Origin: JBDSLU01 sp031407765
GTDB taxonomy: Bacteria > Acidobacteriota > Vicinamibacteria > Vicinamibacterales > Vicinamibacteraceae
Reading direction: 5' to 3'
DNA length: 16,390 nucleotides
NCBI GenBank assembly: GCA_031407765.1
Contig: JANOIR010000649.1
Coordinates: 1-16,390, forward strand
Position numbers and translations under genes: made by a program. The notes under the pieces were generated by a model. It was not told where the DNA came from, searched no databases, and worked only from the letters and a program-made list of their open reading frames with translations. Numbering within the stretch: the stretch's first letter is position 1; the number at the start of each line of letters is the position of its first letter. This document shows, one piece after another, positions 1-7,555 of the stretch.

Positions 1-367
1 GGACCAGCTCCGAACCCGGACCAATTGCGTAGATTGCCACTTCCTCGGCCGAGTGCGTCTCTGACGTGAGAGGAATGGCCGCCTCGGCGCGATAGTTGGG
101 ATGGGCGAAACCGGTCGGATTCGGCCCCGCGAGGTCGGTACTGCCGGGAATGCCGACGAAGGTGTCCGCCGTGGGGTCGACACGGGTTCCACCTCGATAG
201 CCCGGGCCGTTGCCGTACCCGACAGCGGTGTAGGGCGTGCCGTTGGCGTCGGTGCTCGGCGCCGCGCAGCGGCTCGCAATGTTCACGTCGTACACCAGGT
301 CGAGGATCCCGTTACCGGCGAGGGCACCGTAGTTCGAGCCGGCGGAGACACGCCGTACGAGGCTCAT
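1..367 (-). pseudogene. Alkaline phosphatase, C-terminal remnant (runs off left edge)
   Basis: The minus-strand frame from about 398 to the left edge encodes the C-terminal part of a PhoA-type alkaline phosphatase. Visible family signatures are GNGILDLVYD, then PYTAVGYGNGPG, then SETHSAEEVAIYAIGPGSEL, which corresponds to the conserved block holding the last zinc-ligand His (H412 in E. coli PhoA). A stop codon at 398-400 closes the frame upstream. The DNA beyond it encodes a different protein, so the nucleophile Ser, the Asp/His metal ligands and the signal peptide are all missing. The ATG at 365-367 is the first one available and has no Shine-Dalgarno sequence. The fragment lies 23 nt after the upstream gene, in the same orientation. 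In family terms it begins after the TADH metal site, so it cannot be a working phosphatase. It is a decayed or recombined 3' remnant, or less likely an assembly junction. Family identity is secure; the remnant status is inferred. Confidence 0.75.
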
Positions 368-390
368 CGCCAGGGACTGATGGGCCCCTT

Positions 391-843
391 CTACCGACTA
401 CGGCGCCGCATAGAGGAAAGCCGCTGGACCGATGGATGGTTGTGTGTCGGGAGCGCGACGAGTTCGCGGAGCACGAACGCGAGCTGCCGGTAGGAGAGCT
501 GCCTACGCGTCACCATGGTGCCGCCAGCCGTGGCGAACGCCTCACGGATGTCCGGACCGAGCGCTCGGTCACACGCCACGACGACTCGAGTAGCCACAGG
601 CGGTCGGAGGCCTTGGAGCCATTCCAGGAAGGACGGCGCCAAGGCCCTCACCGGGCCGTTCGACAGGTCGAGGACTGCCACGGCGACGGTCAGTTCGGTG
701 GTGAGCACCCGGAGGGCCTCCTCCGGTCGCGAGAAGGTCAGGACGTGCACGCCGGATCGCAGGAGGATGCCCGCACCACGCGTCGGCAGTGGACTACGGA
801 ACCCGATCAGCGCCGCGACACACGCCAGGGGCGGCGACGGCAT
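391..843 (-). CDS. Degenerate response-regulator receiver-like protein (150 aa)
   Basis: The layout resembles a single CheY-like receiver domain with no output domain. An N-terminal strand (about residues 7-15) is followed by a helix region, then LRSGVHVLTFSRPEEALRVL (about 28-47), which fits the usual second strand and helix. AVAVLDL (about 54-60) puts an Asp where the phospho-acceptor strand should end. VATRVVVACDRA and GGTMVTRRQLS follow. The acidic pair of the first strand is absent, and the conserved Lys of strand 5 appears to be Arg, so ordinary Asp phosphorylation is doubtful: this is a pseudo-receiver. The 35-residue tail is basic. It starts 15 nt after the lipoprotein gene's stop, so it is probably the fourth gene of the TBDR cluster. 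The fold is a tentative judgement by eye. A fast-evolving hypothetical protein is the alternative. Confidence 0.5.
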   Translation of the reverse strand: MPSPPLACVAALIGFRSPLPTRGAGILLRSGVHVLTFSRPEEALRVLTTELTVAVAVLDLSNGPVRALAPSFLEWLQGLRPPVATRVVVACDRALGPDIREAFATAGGTMVTRRQLSYRQLAFVLRELVALPTHNHPSVQRLSSMRRRSR

Positions 844-858
844 CCCCCTCTCAGTCCC

Positions 859-1389
859 TCAGTCGACGACATAGGAGAAGACGCGGTAGCGGCCTCCCTG
901 CTCGATGAGGGAGCCGAAGACCCGCATCGTCTCGAGGCGGCCCGCCGCGTCCCGGAGTGTGACGACCGACCGACGGTGGACGCGGTACGCCCCGTAGTCG
1001 GTCGTCTCCCCGGCGAACGTCAAGCCGACGACGGTGAACCGCTGACCGCGAGCCCACTCACTCAGGCGCCCCTTGAGCTGATGCCGGCTCCGAGCAGCCA
1101 GGCTCTTCCACGCGTACTCCCACGGGATGTTCCGTTCCGGCCGCGCCGCTGGCTGGCGAGGCCAGACCAGCTGTCGGAACTCCTGCTCGTTGACGGACAG
1201 CCGTTCGAGGGCCCGCACATCGCGGGCGTCCAGCGCCGCGACTACCGCCTCCGCCACGGCCCGCGGCGACTCGAGGCCCCACTCGAGAGCCGGCGACCGT
1301 CCGCAGCCGGTGGCAAAGGTCAGGATGCCGGCGAGGAGGGCGAACCGCAGCCCGCCTCCACACCGCCGAGATCCGATAGCACCCGTCAT
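859..1389 (-). CDS. Small secreted lipoprotein of unknown function (176 aa)
   Basis: The ATG at 1387-1389 is chosen because GAGGG sits 4 nt upstream and the start falls 7 nt after the stop of the beta-helix gene. A longer frame up to 1461 would run into that gene. The protein opens with basic residues, a hydrophobic stretch (about residues 14-27) and a lipobox ending ATGC, with Cys29 as the lipidated residue. The mature part has an alpha-helical start (SPRAVAEAVVAALDARDVRALERL) and then alternating strands, ending in GSLIEQGGRYRVFSYVVD. That helix-then-sheet pattern recalls the NTF2/DUF4878-like lipoproteins that bind small ligands, but I do not recognise a named family. Given its neighbours it is likely an accessory at the envelope to the upstream receptor. 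Confidence 0.75.
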   Translation of the reverse strand: MTGAIGSRRCGGGLRFALLAGILTFATGCGRSPALEWGLESPRAVAEAVVAALDARDVRALERLSVNEQEFRQLVWPRQPAARPERNIPWEYAWKSLAARSRHQLKGRLSEWARGQRFTVVGLTFAGETTDYGAYRVHRRSVVTLRDAAGRLETMRVFGSLIEQGGRYRVFSYVVD

Positions 1390-1396
1390 GACACCC

Positions 1397-2713
1397 TCAG
1401 CGCTGCGGATAGGCCGTCCATCCGGCCGTCCAGTCATCCGTCTCACCGGGGCCAACCGCACCGATGAACGTCACCGGCTCGAAGAAGCCGTCGTTCGGCG
1501 GCTGAATCGGCGTCAGCTGGCCGCCGGCCAGCGTGGCGATCGACCGCGGCCGGAAGTTCGGGGCCGGGTGGTTCGAGCAGTCGGCCGAGAGACCGCCGTC
1601 GACGCCGAGGCGGACATCCGGGAACCGGCCGCTGCTGATGAACGGCGCCGCACTCGAATGGGCGTTGGTGGTCTGGCCCCAGATGACCCCGGCTCCTACC
1701 TGCGTCGTCCCGTTGGTCACCTGCGTCAGCGTCGCGGCGCCATCGATCTGCATGCCCGTCGTCTTGAATCCGGTGATGAGGAAGTTGCGGAACGTTACCG
1801 CGGTGCCTCGGCGGAACAGCACCGCGCGGTTGCTCTCGGCACCTTCGTTGCGATCGGGGTCGCCGCACACCGTGATGTTGTAAATCTGGGGGTGCGCGCG
1901 CGGCAGGAAGTCGTTGCCGAACTCGTTGTTGTCCGCCTCGAGGCCGTTGTCGGCGTCGTCGCCGCGCTGGGTGATGGCGACGAACTGCGCGCGACCCCGC
2001 CAGCCGAAGGTCCAGTCGAAGCTGTCGTCCGCGGCGTTCGACACCACGGCGTGCTTGATGTCGGCAGTGCCGCCGAACCACTCGAGTCCGTCGTCGCGGT
2101 TCATGTGCACCTGGATGTATTCGTACGAGCCGCCGTTGCCGACGCCCTGGAAGGCGATGCCGTTCAGCTCGTTGTCCGGGCTGAATTCCACGCCCGCGAA
2201 CTCGACGCGGACGTAACGCAGCGTGCCGCTGTTGTCGCCCGGCTGGTCGCCGCCGTAGACGCCCGTGTCGGCCTCGCCCTCGCCTTCGCCACCCGGAATG
2301 TTCACCGGCGCGCGGCCGTTGATGATGAGCCCGCCCCAATCGCCGCGGGCGCGGCTTCCAGCCGGCTGGTCGCTAGTGAAGACGATGGGCGCCTCGCGAG
2401 TGCCGACCGCGTTCAGCTTGCCGCCTCGCTCGACGATCAGCGTGCCGACGCTGCCCGCCTCGCCGATCACCCATGTCCCCGGTGCGATGTTGAGTACGCC
2501 GCCGTCCCGGACGAAGACGGCGCCGCGGAGCACGTAGTAGTTGTTGCTGCTCCATGTTTCAGTGCCGGCGACCTCACCGGTGACCACGATCACCGGCTTG
2601 TCGATCCCTGGCACGTTGACTGGCGCTGCTTGATCGGACGACACCCCAACGACCGAGGCGACTGCGAAGGCCGCCGCCAGCGCGGGACCGATGTATCTGC
2701 GGATGCGAATCAT
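1397..2713 (-). CDS. Secreted right-handed beta-helix-like protein, TBDR partner (438 aa)
   Basis: An N-terminal signal peptide (about residues 1-30, ending near SSDQAAP) precedes a Gly/Asn/Asp-rich protein of short repeated strands. Examples are YVLRGAVFVRDGGVLNIAPG, TLIVERGGKLNAVGT, RGDWGGLIINGRAPV, TLRYVRVEFAG and YEYIQVHMNRDDGLEWFGGT. Stacked strand-turn units with Asn and Gly at the turns are typical of right-handed parallel beta-helix proteins. Proteins with these blocks are often encoded beside TonB-dependent receptors, and many database entries for them carry unreliable names. No catalytic site is obvious. The start is supported by GAGGA 5 nt upstream of the ATG. It lies 27 nt after the receptor gene, so the two are almost certainly co-transcribed. 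Binding or presenting a substrate at the cell surface is an inference; the ligand is unknown. Confidence 0.8.
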   Translation of the reverse strand: MIRIRRYIGPALAAAFAVASVVGVSSDQAAPVNVPGIDKPVIVVTGEVAGTETWSSNNYYVLRGAVFVRDGGVLNIAPGTWVIGEAGSVGTLIVERGGKLNAVGTREAPIVFTSDQPAGSRARGDWGGLIINGRAPVNIPGGEGEGEADTGVYGGDQPGDNSGTLRYVRVEFAGVEFSPDNELNGIAFQGVGNGGSYEYIQVHMNRDDGLEWFGGTADIKHAVVSNAADDSFDWTFGWRGRAQFVAITQRGDDADNGLEADNNEFGNDFLPRAHPQIYNITVCGDPDRNEGAESNRAVLFRRGTAVTFRNFLITGFKTTGMQIDGAATLTQVTNGTTQVGAGVIWGQTTNAHSSAAPFISSGRFPDVRLGVDGGLSADCSNHPAPNFRPRSIATLAGGQLTPIQPPNDGFFEPVTFIGAVGPGETDDWTAGWTAYPQR

Positions 2714-2740
2714 GTTTTCCTCGAAGGTACTCTGGTCGCG

Positions 2741-5527
2741 CTAGAAGGCCGAGAAGTTGAACGACACGGTGAACGTGCGGCCCATACGGAACAGACGCTG
2801 ATCTTCCGGGCCCTGCGTGAAGCGGTAGTCTTCGTCGGTCAGGTTCTCCGCCGTGAAGCGGAGGTTGAGTCCGCGCAGCCGCTGCTGAAACACGAGATCG
2901 ACCTGGCCGCGGCCGTTCTCGATGATGTCTGGCGCTTCGTTGGCGCCGACGTCGGAGATACGGTCGCCGAAGAAGTTGTAGAGGACGCGAGCCGAGAAAT
3001 CGGCGACGGTGTACTCGCCGATCAGGTTGAACAGATTGTTCGACTGGCCGGCCAGCGCGCGCGACAGCGACGTCTGCACCGTCCGCTGCTCCGAAGCAAG
3101 CGTGATGTTCGAGTCGACGAACGTGTAGTTGGCATTCACGAACACATGTCGCCCGAGCTGCCGTCCAACCTCCAGCTCGACGCCGAAGTTGCGTGCGCTG
3201 TCCGCGTTCTGGAACGTCACGATCGGCTGCGCGCCGGCGATGACGACCCGTTCGATGGGGTTGTCGAACTGCTTGTAGAACACGCTGGCAGCGACGACGC
3301 CGCGGCCGTTGCTGAACAGCTCCCAGCGACCGTCGACGTTCTGGATCAGGGCGCGCGTCAACGCGGGATTGCCGCGGACGGCACGGCTGCCGACCACGTC
3401 GGTGAACTCGAAGGCCGCCAGCTCGCGGAACTCGGGTCGATTGACGGTCGTGCTATAGCCGACTCGCAGGTTCATGTCCGGCCGCAGCGAGTACACGAAG
3501 TTCACGCCGGGAAACACGTCGGTGTTGCGGTTCTCGGCACTGATAGTTCGTTCGAACAGGCCGAAAGGATCGAACGTGTCGACCGTCTGCTCGAACCGTT
3601 CGACGCGCGCGCCGGCCACCAGACGCGACCGAGCCGACAGCGCCACATCGACCATGCCGTATCCGGCGGTGGTCATCTGATCCCCGCTGTAGGCGTCCAC
3701 CGGGCGGGTCTCCTCGTTGAAGCGGAAGAAGGTGCCGATGTTGGCTGAGGCGTAGAGCTCTTCCGGGGACTGCGTCAGGTTGATCGGCGAGGCGACGTCC
3801 TTGTTGACGACGATCGGGATGTAGCGGAAGCGCCGCGACTCGAAGTCGCGCGAGCGATCGACAACGTTGAGGCCGAACTTGACCTGCGTCGGACGACCGC
3901 CGGCGGTGCTGAAGACGCTCCAGTTGGCGGCCGCGTCGACCGAGTCGTCCTTCAGCTCGTTGAACATGCGGAAGCCGCTCTGAGACTCATCGGACAAGAC
4001 GAACGCGGCGGTCGAGCCGATCGGCCGCTGGCGGAGGACCTCACGCATATCGGGCTCATCACGGTTGGCGCGGCCCATGCTCACGCGCCAATCGAGGCGG
4101 CTGTTGCGGAGCCCCTGCAGGAAGTGCTCGCCCGAGGCGCCGTTGGAGATCAGCCCTTCCTCGACGAACTGGAGCCGGTAGTTCTGGTACTCGAAGAGGT
4201 TCTCGGTGTTGTCGCCCTGGAAGAAGCGACCCTCGTCGCGGCCGGAGTGCGAATAGAAGTTCTCGACGCTGATGCGGTGAGACGGCGAGAACTGATAGGC
4301 CACGTTGCCGACGATGCCGAGCTGGGCTCGCGCGGTGCCGGTCTGGATGTTGTAGTCGCTTACGGCCTCGAGCTCGCCGGCTTCGGCAGTGCGGTAGAAG
4401 CGGCGCTGCTCGTCGACGTAGCTCTCCTTGTAGGAGTGCCGCGCACTGGCGATCACGCCCAGCTTCCCGAAGCGATTGCCGAACACGGCCGACCAGTTCT
4501 GGCCTGGCGCGCCGTCCTTGCGGGTCGGCTGCCAGGTGTTGTCGAGGTCGCGACCGAAGGCGGTGATTTCCTCCGGCGAGTAACCGACGTTCGGGGTGAA
4601 AATGCCGCGGCGGACGATCTTGTTCGCCGGGAAGCCGGATGGCAGGGCGCGGACGCCGTCGTCGAAGCCAAGCCAGTCGCGGCCGTTTAGCGGGCTCTGC
4701 AGAATCGACTTCCCCGTCGCCGTCGAGGACACGTCGAAGCCATAGCCGACATCCAACACAGGCCGGCTCGGGAACTTCAACGGCACGATCTGCACCAGGC
4801 CGCCGGCGAACTCGGCGGACTTGTCCGGCGAATAGCTCTTGGCAACCTGTACGCTGTCGACGAGCGCTGTCGGGAAAAGATCGAGGGGCACGACCTTCTT
4901 GTCCGGCTCCGTCGTCGGAATCACGGCGCCGGCCAGCGTCGTGTTGCTGTACCGTTCGCCGAGGCCGCGAACGAACACGAACTGGTTGTCGACCACAGAC
5001 AGCCCCGTGACGCGCTGCATCGCCGCCGCCGCGTCCGAGTCGCCGTTGGCCCGCATCTCTTGCGAGCCCATGTTGTCGGTGATGACCTGAGCGTTCTTGC
5101 GTTCGGCGAGCTGCGCCTCGGCGGACGACGACGCGGCGCTGTACGCCTGTCCGGCGACGGTGACCTGTTCGCTGAACCCGGCCATGGACATCGCGACGTC
5201 GACCACGGGGTGGGTGTTGGCGGCGACATCGACCGTGACCGTGCGCTCCCGGTAGCCGTCCATCACGACTTTCAGCTGGTGCGACCCAGGGGCCAAGTCG
5301 ATGACATAGCGGCCGTCGACGTCGGTGTAAACGGTCTGGCCGCCGACCACTTCAACCGGCACACCAGGCAGGGCGATGGCATTTTGTTGGTCGCGGACGA
5401 CGCCCACGACGCGGACCGGGCGCCCGGCCGAAGCCCCTGCCGGCTGCTGAGCGCCGGCAGGCGCCGCGGGAAGGCTCGCGGTGAGGGAGAGAGCGAGCAG
5501 GGTTGTTCTGAGAGCCGTGCGGGTCAT
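2741..5527 (-). CDS. TonB-dependent receptor with carboxypeptidase-regulatory-like N-terminal domain (928 aa)
   Basis: This is an outer-membrane active transporter driven by TonB-ExbBD. The signal peptide (about residues 1-26) ends in AGA before QQ. A CarboxypepD-regulatory-like domain follows (about 38-120: VVGVVRDQQNAIALPGVPVE, then DVDGRYVIDLAPGSHQL). The plug domain is at about 145-250 and contains DAAAAMQRVTGLSVVDNQFV, FVRGLGERYSNTTLAGAVIP and SAEFAGGLVQI. The remainder is a long beta-barrel ending in TFTVSFNFSAF, with the C-terminal Phe expected for BAM-assembled proteins. The ATG at 5527 is preferred over an in-frame upstream start (5602), because it has a GAGGAG site and immediately begins a signal peptide. 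It heads a same-strand cluster with a beta-helix protein, a lipoprotein and a pseudo-receiver. The substrate cannot be read from the sequence. Phosphate or organophosphate is suggested only by the phosphatase remnant at the far end. Confidence 0.92.
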   Translation of the reverse strand: MTRTALRTTLLALSLTASLPAAPAGAQQPAGASAGRPVRVVGVVRDQQNAIALPGVPVEVVGGQTVYTDVDGRYVIDLAPGSHQLKVVMDGYRERTVTVDVAANTHPVVDVAMSMAGFSEQVTVAGQAYSAASSSAEAQLAERKNAQVITDNMGSQEMRANGDSDAAAAMQRVTGLSVVDNQFVFVRGLGERYSNTTLAGAVIPTTEPDKKVVPLDLFPTALVDSVQVAKSYSPDKSAEFAGGLVQIVPLKFPSRPVLDVGYGFDVSSTATGKSILQSPLNGRDWLGFDDGVRALPSGFPANKIVRRGIFTPNVGYSPEEITAFGRDLDNTWQPTRKDGAPGQNWSAVFGNRFGKLGVIASARHSYKESYVDEQRRFYRTAEAGELEAVSDYNIQTGTARAQLGIVGNVAYQFSPSHRISVENFYSHSGRDEGRFFQGDNTENLFEYQNYRLQFVEEGLISNGASGEHFLQGLRNSRLDWRVSMGRANRDEPDMREVLRQRPIGSTAAFVLSDESQSGFRMFNELKDDSVDAAANWSVFSTAGGRPTQVKFGLNVVDRSRDFESRRFRYIPIVVNKDVASPINLTQSPEELYASANIGTFFRFNEETRPVDAYSGDQMTTAGYGMVDVALSARSRLVAGARVERFEQTVDTFDPFGLFERTISAENRNTDVFPGVNFVYSLRPDMNLRVGYSTTVNRPEFRELAAFEFTDVVGSRAVRGNPALTRALIQNVDGRWELFSNGRGVVAASVFYKQFDNPIERVVIAGAQPIVTFQNADSARNFGVELEVGRQLGRHVFVNANYTFVDSNITLASEQRTVQTSLSRALAGQSNNLFNLIGEYTVADFSARVLYNFFGDRISDVGANEAPDIIENGRGQVDLVFQQRLRGLNLRFTAENLTDEDYRFTQGPEDQRLFRMGRTFTVSFNFSAF

Positions 5528-5531
5528 TACG

Positions 5532-5537
5532 CTCCTC
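5532..5537 (-). promoter_or_regulatory. Ribosome-binding site fixing the TBDR start
   Basis: GAGGAG on the minus strand lies 4 nt before the ATG at 5525-5527. It decides the start against the upstream in-frame ATG at 5602, whose extra 25 residues would mask the signal peptide. Confidence 0.7.
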
Positions 5538-5743
5538 GAGTAGAGGGAACGGACGGCGCACCGGCGAAAATCGCCGTCCACCGCCGTCTTGAACGGGGAC
5601 AAGGCTATGAACGCCCCGTAACGGCGGTGTGACTGGTCGGATCCCCCTGCGTTAAACCTTTCGGCTTCACGCCTCGGCGGCTCGTGGGTGCCGGGAGAAC
5701 TTGGGCCTCCGGGGAATGATGTCGACGACTCGCCTTGAGGGCG

Positions 5744-5767
5744 CTTGCCCTACGGGGAAGGGGCAAG
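5744..5767 (-). terminator. Possible stem-loop after the cytochrome c gene
   Basis: Seven-base perfect arms, CTTGCCC (5744-5750) and GGGCAAG (5761-5767), with a 10-nt loop, lie 38 nt downstream of the SoxD-like cytochrome stop. No T-run follows on the minus strand, so an intrinsic terminator is uncertain. It could instead be a transcript-stabilising hairpin. The rest of 5528-5805 should hold the promoter of the leftward TBDR cluster, but I see no convincing -35/-10 pair in it. Confidence 0.3.
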
Positions 5768-5805
5768 TCGTGCGAGCGGGCGGAAGAGCCCAGACGCAGG
5801 CGTCT

Positions 5806-6366
5806 CTACCGCCGAGGACGCCAATCCGGGCGTACATCGCGCACAAAGCCATCGCGGTTGGGCATCCGAACGCGGGGCAAGGCGCGCGCATCGAGGATGT
5901 CGTTTTCCCCAACGATGCCGTTCCTGTGGAGGATGTAGGCCGTTACGGCGTAGACCTCCGAGTCCGTGAGCAAGCCGGGCTGGGTGTACGGCATGGCCCG
6001 CCGGTTGTAGTCCCAGAACGTCGTCGCGTAGGGCCGGTAGCTTCCGACGGTCAACACCGGCGAGGCGGTCTTCAGGGTGCCGACTCCCCCGACGAGACGA
6101 GGGAAGTCATTGGATCCTTCCCCAGCGGCCCCGTGGCAGGCGGCGCAATGCGTTGCGAACACCGTCCGGCCCTCCCCCGCAGTGCCCTGGCCTGGTGGCA
6201 GGCCGCGACCATCGGGGAAGATCGTCAGATCACGCTCGGCGACGACCGACGCCGGCGGTGGGTGCCCGATGCCTGCGACGGTCGCTGCGGATTGCGTAGC
6301 TCCCAACACGCCGCCAGCCATCCATGCGGCGGTCGAGACGAGAACCACAAGTGCTCCTTTAGACAT
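5806..6366 (-). CDS. SoxD/SorB-like c-type cytochrome, sulfite dehydrogenase electron acceptor (186 aa)
   Basis: This is a periplasmic monoheme cytochrome c with a signal peptide (about residues 1-29), the heme motif CAACH at 74-78 and a likely axial Met125 in RRAMPYTQPG. The C-terminal block LTDSEVYAVTAYILHRNGIV, followed by DILDARALP and MPNRDGFV, is characteristic of cytochromes encoded with SoxC/SorA-type sulfite or sulfane dehydrogenases. Their role is to take electrons from the molybdenum centre and pass them to the respiratory chain. Its ATG overlaps the end of the molybdoenzyme gene by 8 nt, so translation is probably coupled. The reading frame is intact although the enzyme gene before it is broken. 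It may therefore be freshly orphaned, or it may serve another donor. Confidence 0.88.
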   Translation of the reverse strand: MSKGALVVLVSTAAWMAGGVLGATQSAATVAGIGHPPPASVVAERDLTIFPDGRGLPPGQGTAGEGRTVFATHCAACHGAAGEGSNDFPRLVGGVGTLKTASPVLTVGSYRPYATTFWDYNRRAMPYTQPGLLTDSEVYAVTAYILHRNGIVGENDILDARALPRVRMPNRDGFVRDVRPDWRPRR

Positions 6367-7498
6367 GGGTCACTGCTCCGCTCGGCTGGATGCGCCAACC
6401 CTTGATCCCGTTGTAGTGGTTGAATCCGTCGGGCCCGGGATTCAGTCCACGCACCGCGATCAGTGCCTCCCGGGTCGGCTGCACGTCGCCGGTGTCGTCG
6501 GTAGCTCGAGACTGGATCCACCGCTCTCGCCCGTCCCATTCCCACGGGAGGGTGAATCTGGTCACCGCCTTTGGGAGCACCGGCTCACTCAGGGCCGCAT
6601 CGAACCACGTCCCGCCTCCGTCGGCGGACACCTCGACGCGCGCTATACGCCCACGCCCGGACCGCGCAAGCCGCTGATCTCGTGACGACCGGGCCCTGGC
6701 AAAGACTGGCCGCCGCTCGGCCGCGTGATCACCGACTTGACGTCCATCTCGAAGGACAACCACCGTGCGCGTCCGTCCGGCAGGAAATCGGTGTAGCTGG
6801 CGGCTTCGTCCTTCGACATCGCCGGACCGTCGGCCAACTGCAATCGATGGAGCCACTTGATGTTGAGGTTTCCCTCCCAGCCAGGCACCAGCAGGCGCAG
6901 TGGGTAGCCCTGTTCCGGACGTAGAGCCTCTCCGTTCTGGCCGTAGGCGACGATCACATCGTCCAGCGCCTTCGCCACCGGAATGCTCCGAGCGAGCCGC
7001 GACGCATCGGCACCTTCCGCGACGACCCATGTGGCTGCTCACGAGGCCATGGCTCTTCTGGGCATCCTCGCCAGGGCGCCCGGCGTGCTCTCGCCCACTG
7101 TTGCCCGCGCGTTCGAGGAAATGGATGCGCGACACAGAAGGCAGTCTGCGGAGATCCGCCAGCGTCAGCACGAGGGGCCGCTGCACCAGGCCGTGCACCA
7201 GCAACTCGTGCGTCGCCGGGTCGAGTTCCGGCACGCCGGAATGGTGCCGCTCGAAATGCAGCCCGGACGGGGTGATCACGCCGGCCAAGTCCTGTATTGG
7301 CGTGCGACTGGCGCCGGTGCCTGGCGTCACCGTCGGCGCAAACCAGCGCGCACTGGATTCGTGGCCTGAACGCTCACCGTACACGCGCCGGCCAGCGCCC
7401 GGCGTCCGTCCCGGTGGTGCAGCCTCCAGGGGCGACGCGGCCGCCACTGCCGCGATCGTCGTCAGGAATCGTCTCCTCGTGTCGCCGGACTTCGCCAT
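6359..7498 (-). pseudogene. soxC: SoxC/sulfite dehydrogenase-like molybdoenzyme gene, frameshifted and lacking the Mo-ligand Cys
   Basis: The gene opens with a Tat signal (RRRFLTT at residues 8-14), and SD-like GAGGAGA precedes the ATG at 7498. Sulfite-oxidase family blocks follow: PSGLHFERHHSGVPELDP, LVHGLVQRPLVLTLADLRRL and SRIHFLERAGNSGREHAGRP. In this last block the family has Cys, the molybdenum ligand, where codon 130 here is CGC (Arg, 7109-7111). After SHGLVSS (near 7035) the homology jumps frame to TWVVAEGADASRLARSIPVA, and about 22 residues (the EWTGV/LSTLL segment) are missing. This second frame continues through VAYGQNGEALRPEQGYPLRL and KSVITRPSGGQ to HEISGL. Near 6665-6673 one base seems to be missing and the first frame resumes at SGRGRIARVEVSADGG, ending DGFNHYNGIKGWRIQPSG. 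Because the shifts cancel, a 379-codon frame stays open, but its middle third is nonsense. Family membership is certain. Loss of function is strongly suggested by three lesions, barring sequencing errors. soxC and sorA are not separable here. Confidence 0.85.
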
Positions 7499-7555
7499 TC
7501 GCGTGTCTCCTCTCGCCGACCAGATCGGATTCGCCTCCGCCCAACTCCAAGCCTT

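Noticed and set aside
1127..3748. An 873-codon plus-strand open frame, and a 343-codon one at 436-1467
   Set aside because: Both lie opposite minus-strand genes with signal peptides, ribosome sites and family motifs. Their translations are low-complexity Arg/Asp/Val-rich shadows.
5597..5613. Possible Pho box upstream of the first TBDR (GTTCA and TGTCC at 11-nt spacing on the minus strand)
   Set aside because: Each half matches TGTCA poorly and the AT-rich spacer is missing. I was looking for it because of the phosphatase remnant.
5667..5912. Small 81-codon minus-strand frame between the cytochrome and the TBDR
   Set aside because: It overlaps the 3' end of the cytochrome gene in another frame, has no ribosome site, and its composition looks like a shadow.
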